NCBI RefSeq assembly: GCF_000376565.1
Contig: NZ_BARG01000052.1
Coordinates: forward strand, 186,001 to 250,000
Source of the DNA: Streptomyces hokutonensis
Lineage (GTDB): Bacteria > Actinomycetota > Actinomycetes > Streptomycetales > Streptomycetaceae
Direction of reading: 5' to 3'
DNA length: 64,000 nucleotides
The notes beneath the pieces are model-generated. The model was not told where the DNA came from. It saw only the letters and a list, made by a program, of their open reading frames with translations, and searched no databases. This document shows positions 60,382 through 64,000 of the stretch, piece after piece (the first letter of the stretch is position 1; each line of letters begins with the position of its first letter). The position numbers were made by a program, and so were the translations under genes.

Positions 60382-61845
60382 TTGAAGACATTTGACGCAC
60401 CTGTACCAGTACGCAGACGCCTCTCGTCCCCTCGCCACCGCCGGGCGGCGCTGGCCGCAGCCCTCGCCGCGGCACTCCTCGGTACGCTCGGCAACGCCCC
60501 CGCGCCCCGGACGGAGACCGTGCGGCCCGCGGTGGCAGCCTGCCCGCCCAACCTGCTCGGCAAGGCGACCTGCTACACCGGCCAGGACGCCAACGGGGCG
60601 TACTACGCGATGGCCGTCCCGACGCAGTGGAACGGATCCCTCGTCGTGCACGCGCACGGCGGCCCCGATCTCGGCGACTCCTCGGACCCGTCACGGAGCA
60701 CCGACGATCTGGGCCGTTGGGCGGTGATGGTCGAGGAGGGGTACGCCTGGGCCGGCTCGTCCTACCGCCGTGGTGGCTACGGGACCCGGATGGCCGCCGC
60801 CGACACCGAGAACGTGCGCAAACTGTTCGTCTCGGAGTTCGGCAAACCGAAGCGCACCTATGTGCACGGCCAGTCCTGGGGCGGCGACGTCGCCGCCAAG
60901 GTCGCGGAGACCTACGGCAGACAACCCGGCGCCTACGACGGCGCGCTCCTCACGAGCGGCGTCCTCGGCGGCGGTTCGCGCGGCTACGACTACCGCGTCG
61001 ACCTGCGGGTGGTCTACCAGTACTACTGCCACAACCACCCCCGCCCGAGCGAGCCGCAGTACCCGCTGTGGCAGGGGCTGCGCGCCGACTCCACCATGAC
61101 GAGCGCCGGGCTCCGCGCCCGCCTTCAGGAGTGCACCGGATTCGCCTCCGCCCCCGCTGAGCGGACCGCGCTCCAGCAGCGCAACCTCGACGACATCCTC
61201 GCCGTCACCCGCATCCCGGAGCGCGCGCTGGAGTCACATCTGCGGTTCGCGACCTTCACGTTCCGGGACATCGTGTCGAACCGGCTCGGCGGCCGTAACC
61301 CCTTCGGCAATAGGGGCGTGTGGTACTCGGGTTCGCACGACGACAAGGCGCTCAACGCGGGCGTCGAACGGTTCTCCGCCGACCCGACCGCGCGCCGCGA
61401 CCTCTCCTACGACAGCGACCTGACCGGCAAGGTCTCCATCCCCGTCCTCACCCTGCACGCGATCGACGACCCCACCGCCTTCGTCGAGCACGAGGCGGCC
61501 TACCGCGCCACTCTCCAGGGCGCGGGCCGGGGCGGCAACCTCGTCCAGACCTTCACGACGGAGACCGAGCACAGCGCGCTGAGCGACTCCGAGTACGCCA
61601 ACTCGATTGCGGCGCTTGACACTTGGGTCCGCCACGGACGCAAGCCGACCCCGCGCTCGGTCGCGGCTTCCTGCGCGGACTTCGACGAGAAGTACGGCAG
61701 CGGGTGCTTCTACGACCCGACCTTCCGCCCCGCGCCCTACGCCTCACGGATCCGGCCCCGGCCGGGTGGGCTCGCCTGGCCCGCCATGACCGCGGCACAG
61801 GAACGGGCGTGGAGCCGGATCGACGGTGTGGGGATCGCTCCCTGA
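60382..61845 (+). CDS. Secreted alpha/beta hydrolase
   Basis: 487 residues from TTG 60382, preceded by AGGAG with 8-nt spacing. The signal peptide (RRLSSPRHRRAALAAALAAALLGTL) ends near residue 50. The nucleophile elbow is GQSWGG (Ser in G-x-S-x-G), an oxyanion loop VVHAHGGPDLG precedes it, and the catalytic Asp/His are probably in HAIDDPTAFVEHE and TEHSALSD. The long insertion after the elbow (VLGGGSRGYDYRVDLRVV) suggests a dienelactone- or feruloyl-type esterase, but it could be a lipase-like enzyme. Cys in PAACPPNLLGKATCYTG may form a disulfide. Paired with no obvious substrate gene. Confidence 0.85.
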   Translation: MKTFDAPVPVRRRLSSPRHRRAALAAALAAALLGTLGNAPAPRTETVRPAVAACPPNLLGKATCYTGQDANGAYYAMAVPTQWNGSLVVHAHGGPDLGDSSDPSRSTDDLGRWAVMVEEGYAWAGSSYRRGGYGTRMAAADTENVRKLFVSEFGKPKRTYVHGQSWGGDVAAKVAETYGRQPGAYDGALLTSGVLGGGSRGYDYRVDLRVVYQYYCHNHPRPSEPQYPLWQGLRADSTMTSAGLRARLQECTGFASAPAERTALQQRNLDDILAVTRIPERALESHLRFATFTFRDIVSNRLGGRNPFGNRGVWYSGSHDDKALNAGVERFSADPTARRDLSYDSDLTGKVSIPVLTLHAIDDPTAFVEHEAAYRATLQGAGRGGNLVQTFTTETEHSALSDSEYANSIAALDTWVRHGRKPTPRSVAASCADFDEKYGSGCFYDPTFRPAPYASRIRPRPGGLAWPAMTAAQERAWSRIDGVGIAP

Positions 61846-61856
61846 CCGCCGGCGGT

Positions 61857-61899
61857 GTCGTCGGTGACCCGGTGGGTGTTCCGGAGGGTCACCGACGAC
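61857..61899. terminator. Bidirectional terminator
   Basis: GTCGTCGGTGACCC (61857-61870) and GGGTCACCGACGAC (61886-61899) form a perfect 14-bp stem with a 15-nt loop between the convergent hydrolase and RIO kinase genes. Confidence 0.85.
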
Positions 61900-61925
61900 G
61901 GAGTACGGCCGGCCGCCCGGTTCGG

Positions 61926-62867
61926 TCAGAAGGCGTGTGCCATCAGTTCCGCGAACAGCTCGTGCTCGTCGACGTCGAGGCCCCGTGAGCGGAACCAGCC
62001 GCAGATGTTGGCGCAGTCGCGCTGGAGGAAGGTCATCCCGTTGAGGTTGCCGACCAGATCGACGATCTGTGGCAGATCGATGATCACCAGCCGCTCGCCC
62101 GCCGCCAGGATGTTGTACGCCGAGAGGTCACCGTGCACAAGGCCGTTCTGCACCATCGTCGCGAGCGCGTCGGTGAGCTGCTCGAAGTACGCCGCGAGCA
62201 GCTCGGGCGAGGGTCGGGTCTGGGCGAGCCGGGGCGCCGTCGCGACGGTGCCGTCCTCGTCGACGACGGTGATCCATTCCATGAGGATCTCGGTGCCGTC
62301 GATCTGGACCGGATAGGGAACCGGCAGCCCGAGGTTCCAGAACCGCACCAGCGCACCCCACTCGGACACCGCCCACTCGCCGGCCGCGACCTGCCGGCCG
62401 AAGGTGCTCTTGCGTTTGACGGCCCGCTCGTCGCGTGAGCGTTTCATCGAGCGGCCCTCGGTGTAGGACGCGGCGCGGTGGAAGGACCGGTGTTCGGGAG
62501 AGCGGTACCGCTTGGCCGCCATCACCACGCCGGCGTCGGGGTCGAGCGGGTCGGCGCGCTCGACGAGGTGGACGTCGGCCTCCTTGCCGGTCTTGAGGAC
62601 GCCGAGTTCGGTGTCGATCGCGCCCTGCGAGGTCACCACCCAGTCCGGGAGCGGCTCGGGGCCGCGGGAGAGGGGTTCGACGCTGAGCCAGGTCGACCAG
62701 CGCTGGCCGTCGGCGAGGTCGTCGTCGTAGGCGCGGAAGTCGAAGACGAACCGGTCGTCGACGTCGCCCAGGCCGTCCGGCACCGGGACGGAGCGGTGCG
62801 CGTCGGTGCTGAAGTCGTCAGGGAACGAAGGGAGTTGAGAGTGCTGCGGGAGATCGTCGTGAGACAT
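61926..62867 (-). CDS. RIO-type serine/threonine protein kinase
   Basis: 313 residues. Archaeal/eukaryotic-type RIO1 kinase seen in many actinobacteria: ATP loop LKTGKEADVHLV, catalytic loop HGDLSAYNIL (in place of HRD) and metal loop IIDLPQIVD. A 90-residue acidic N-terminal extension is rich in Asp (VDDRFVFDFRAYDDDLADG). RIO kinases act in ribosome maturation in eukaryotes; the bacterial role is not established. ATG 62867 has GGAG about 10 nt before it. A short open frame with a strong ribosome site overlaps the start. Divergent from the dihydropteroate synthase gene. Confidence 0.9.
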   Translation of the reverse strand: MSHDDLPQHSQLPSFPDDFSTDAHRSVPVPDGLGDVDDRFVFDFRAYDDDLADGQRWSTWLSVEPLSRGPEPLPDWVVTSQGAIDTELGVLKTGKEADVHLVERADPLDPDAGVVMAAKRYRSPEHRSFHRAASYTEGRSMKRSRDERAVKRKSTFGRQVAAGEWAVSEWGALVRFWNLGLPVPYPVQIDGTEILMEWITVVDEDGTVATAPRLAQTRPSPELLAAYFEQLTDALATMVQNGLVHGDLSAYNILAAGERLVIIDLPQIVDLVGNLNGMTFLQRDCANICGWFRSRGLDVDEHELFAELMAHAF

Positions 62868-62934
62868 CGCTGGAGGTGCTCCATGGAGTGAGTGAGAGGT
62901 GGTCTGCGGGCATGCCGAGGACAGTCGTGATCAC
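62818..62934 (-). CDS. Putative short leader ORF overlapping the start of the RIO kinase gene
   Basis: 38 codons, MITTVLGMPADHLSLTPW to SPAALSTPFVP, starting at GTG 62934 behind GAGAGGAGG with 7-nt spacing, a stronger ribosome site than that of the kinase gene. It ends 50 bp inside the kinase gene in another frame. Translating it could affect kinase expression. It may be chance, because no homologues can be checked here. Confidence 0.35.
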   Translation of the reverse strand: MITTVLGMPADHLSLTPWSTSSDVSRRSPAALSTPFVP

Positions 62935-63182
62935 GGTCGTGCCTCCTCTCGTGGAGCACCGGGCAGCTCCCGGTCGCTCGCCCATGGTGAAGGGCGGACC
63001 GGGGGAGCGGCAACCGAATAAAGCAGGTCGAGTGGTCCACCCGTCGCAGTACGCGCCGACGGTCGCGAAGACAGTCATCCACAGGTGCTAGATCGATTTA
63101 GCTTTCCTCTGTAACCTGACGACCTAATCGATTTAGTATTCCTTTCTCGCGGCGGGACGCGGGATCAAGGAGGTTGCCACCG
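62868..63182. promoter_or_regulatory. Divergent promoter region of RIO kinase and folP, with two operator-like repeats
   Basis: About 315 bp. The left half holds the short leader ORF of the kinase gene. On the right, ATCGATTTAG occurs twice (63092-63101 and 63127-63136), 35 bp apart, in the longer forms CTAGATCGATTTAG and CTAATCGATTTAG. Both are near-palindromic and fit CTAAATCGATTTAG, which resembles LacI-type operators in actinobacteria. The AT-rich sites stand out in this DNA. They lie 47-91 bp before the folP start. Confidence 0.55.
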
Positions 63183-64000
63183 ATGCCAACCATGCAAGAC
63201 GTCACCCTCGGGCGGCCGGGAACGCACACCGAACTCGAAGGGCTGCCCCGGCCCGGACGATGCCTGGTCATGGGGATCCTCAACGTGACACCCGACTCGT
63301 TCTCGGACGGCGGCCTGTACGCCGACACCGGACGCGCCGTCGACCGGGGGCTGGCACTCGCCGCTCAGGGTGCGGACATCGTGGATGTGGGCGGCGAATC
63401 CACCAGACCGGGGGCGTACCCCGTGGGTCTGGACGAGGAACTGGCCCGGACCGTCCCGGTGGTGCGCGCGTTGGCCCGGGCCGGCGTGTGCACGAGCATC
63501 GACACCATGCACGCGCCCGTGGCCCGGGCCGCCGTCGAGGCGGGTGCTCGTCTGGTCAACGACGTGAGCGGCGGCCTGGCCGACCCCGCCATGGCCTCGA
63601 CCGTCGCCGCGGCCGGCGTTCCGTACGTCGCCATGCACTGGCGTGCGCCGAGCCACGAGATGGACCGCCATGCCGTGTACGGCGATGTCGTCGCCGATGT
63701 CGTCGCCGAACTCGGCCTGCGGGTCCGGCAGTTGGCGGACGGGGGAGTCGACCCCGCCCGCGTCGTGCTTGATCCGGGAATCGGTTTCGCCAAGCGCCCC
63801 GAGCATGACTGGGCGCTGCTGGCCCACCTGGGCTCCCTCCGGCGACTGGGGTATCCGCTGCTCGTCGGCGCGTCGAGGAAGCGCTTCATCGGCGCGGCCC
63901 TCGCGGCCGGGGGTGCCGGTCGGGTGCCGCCCGCGGAGCGGGACGTGGCATCCGCGGCGGTCTCCGCGCTCGCCGCCGTCGGGGGCGCGTTCTGTGTGCG
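63183..64000 (+). CDS. folP: Dihydropteroate synthase (3' partial)
   Basis: Joins 6-hydroxymethyl-7,8-dihydropterin pyrophosphate with p-aminobenzoate in folate synthesis; target of sulfonamides. 272 codons are visible before the right edge; about 10-20 more are expected. Motifs: MGILNVTPDSFSDGG (pterin/PABA site), VDVGGESTRPGA, LVNDVSGG, VAMHWR, LDPGIGFAKRPEH, LLVGASRKRFIG. ATG 63183 follows AAGGAGG by 8 nt, an excellent site. No folB, folK or folE gene precedes it, so this is not the usual head of a folate operon; it may be a second copy, or genes follow beyond the edge. The two operator-like repeats suggest specific regulation. Confidence 0.93.
   Translation, partial: MPTMQDVTLGRPGTHTELEGLPRPGRCLVMGILNVTPDSFSDGGLYADTGRAVDRGLALAAQGADIVDVGGESTRPGAYPVGLDEELARTVPVVRALARAGVCTSIDTMHAPVARAAVEAGARLVNDVSGGLADPAMASTVAAAGVPYVAMHWRAPSHEMDRHAVYGDVVADVVAELGLRVRQLADGGVDPARVVLDPGIGFAKRPEHDWALLAHLGSLRRLGYPLLVGASRKRFIGAALAAGGAGRVPPAERDVASAAVSALAAVGGAFCV

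Noticed and set aside
56301..61845. Biosynthetic gene cluster around the LuxR regulator
   Set aside because: No polyketide, peptide, terpene or tailoring enzyme is present; neighbours are a membrane-active-like protein and a secreted hydrolase.
1..64000. tRNA, rRNA, CRISPR array or intact insertion sequence
   Set aside because: Searched by eye for TTCRA-type tRNA ends, regular repeats and inverted-repeat-bounded transposases; none was found.

Overview
The window is high-GC chromosomal DNA that reads as Streptomyces or a very close actinomycete. Evidence: strong third-position G/C bias, frequent GTG/TTG starts, many secreted hydrolases, SigE-family sigma factor, S-adenosyl methyltransferase of the DUF574 type, SpoIIE/PAS phosphatase, XRE and LuxR regulators, and rare TTA codons. 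No rRNA, tRNA, CRISPR array, intact insertion sequence or biosynthetic gene cluster was seen. The first gene is cut by the left edge and a dihydropteroate synthase gene is cut by the right edge.

Layout. 1-5 kb: quinone oxidoreductase-like enzyme (partial), inositol-monophosphatase-like enzyme, secreted GH25 lysozyme, and a DUF485/acetate-type symporter pair. 5-11.3 kb: a methyltransferase, a membrane-anchored M4-peptidase-like protein that has lost its zinc ligands, then a MocR-type regulator with a DapA-family enzyme and an MFS exporter. 11.3-13.8 kb: a scar region with a broken IS3 orfA, a small TTA-containing membrane protein, a P-loop kinase-like gene, an internally deleted IS630 transposase, and about 850 bp without a recognisable gene. 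13.8-21.6 kb: two very large secreted glycosidases, GH92 and GH35, with different operator-like sites in front of each. 21.6-23.3 kb: a GNAT enzyme and a secreted protein of unknown function.

23.4-35.8 kb: the most striking block, five minus-strand genes, four of five junctions overlapping by 4 bp or nearly so: DUF4132 protein, a 1630-residue protein of unknown function, MoxR AAA+ ATPase, a DUF5682-VWA fusion, and a SWIM zinc-finger protein. The arrangement suggests an ATP-driven chaperone/co-chaperone complex, possibly a conflict (defence) system. 36-39.7 kb: PAS-SpoIIE phosphatase, small membrane proteins, LtrA-like protein. 39.7-49.5 kb: a catabolic cluster (nitronate monooxygenase-like enzyme, acyl-CoA dehydrogenase, NDP-forming acyl-CoA synthetase, aldehyde dehydrogenase, APC permease, divergent flavin amine oxidase, XRE-TetR fusion regulator) that would import an amine, deaminate it to an aldehyde, oxidise this to an acid, activate it as a CoA thioester and start beta-oxidation; two related dyads sit in the divergent promoter.

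49.6-64 kb: DUF574 methyltransferase; a SigE-like sigma factor coupled to a membrane protein with a SecD-like periplasmic domain; a decayed MFS gene; a class-A-like serine hydrolase; an aldo/keto reductase and an amidase both cut by what looks like one deletion, the amidase also frameshifted at a C8 tract; a roadblock/LC7 protein; an ArsR regulator; a TTA-containing LAL-type LuxR regulator; a conserved protein with a glycine-zipper membrane segment; a secreted alpha/beta hydrolase; a RIO-type kinase; and a dihydropteroate synthase behind two copies of a CTAATCGATTTAG-like operator.
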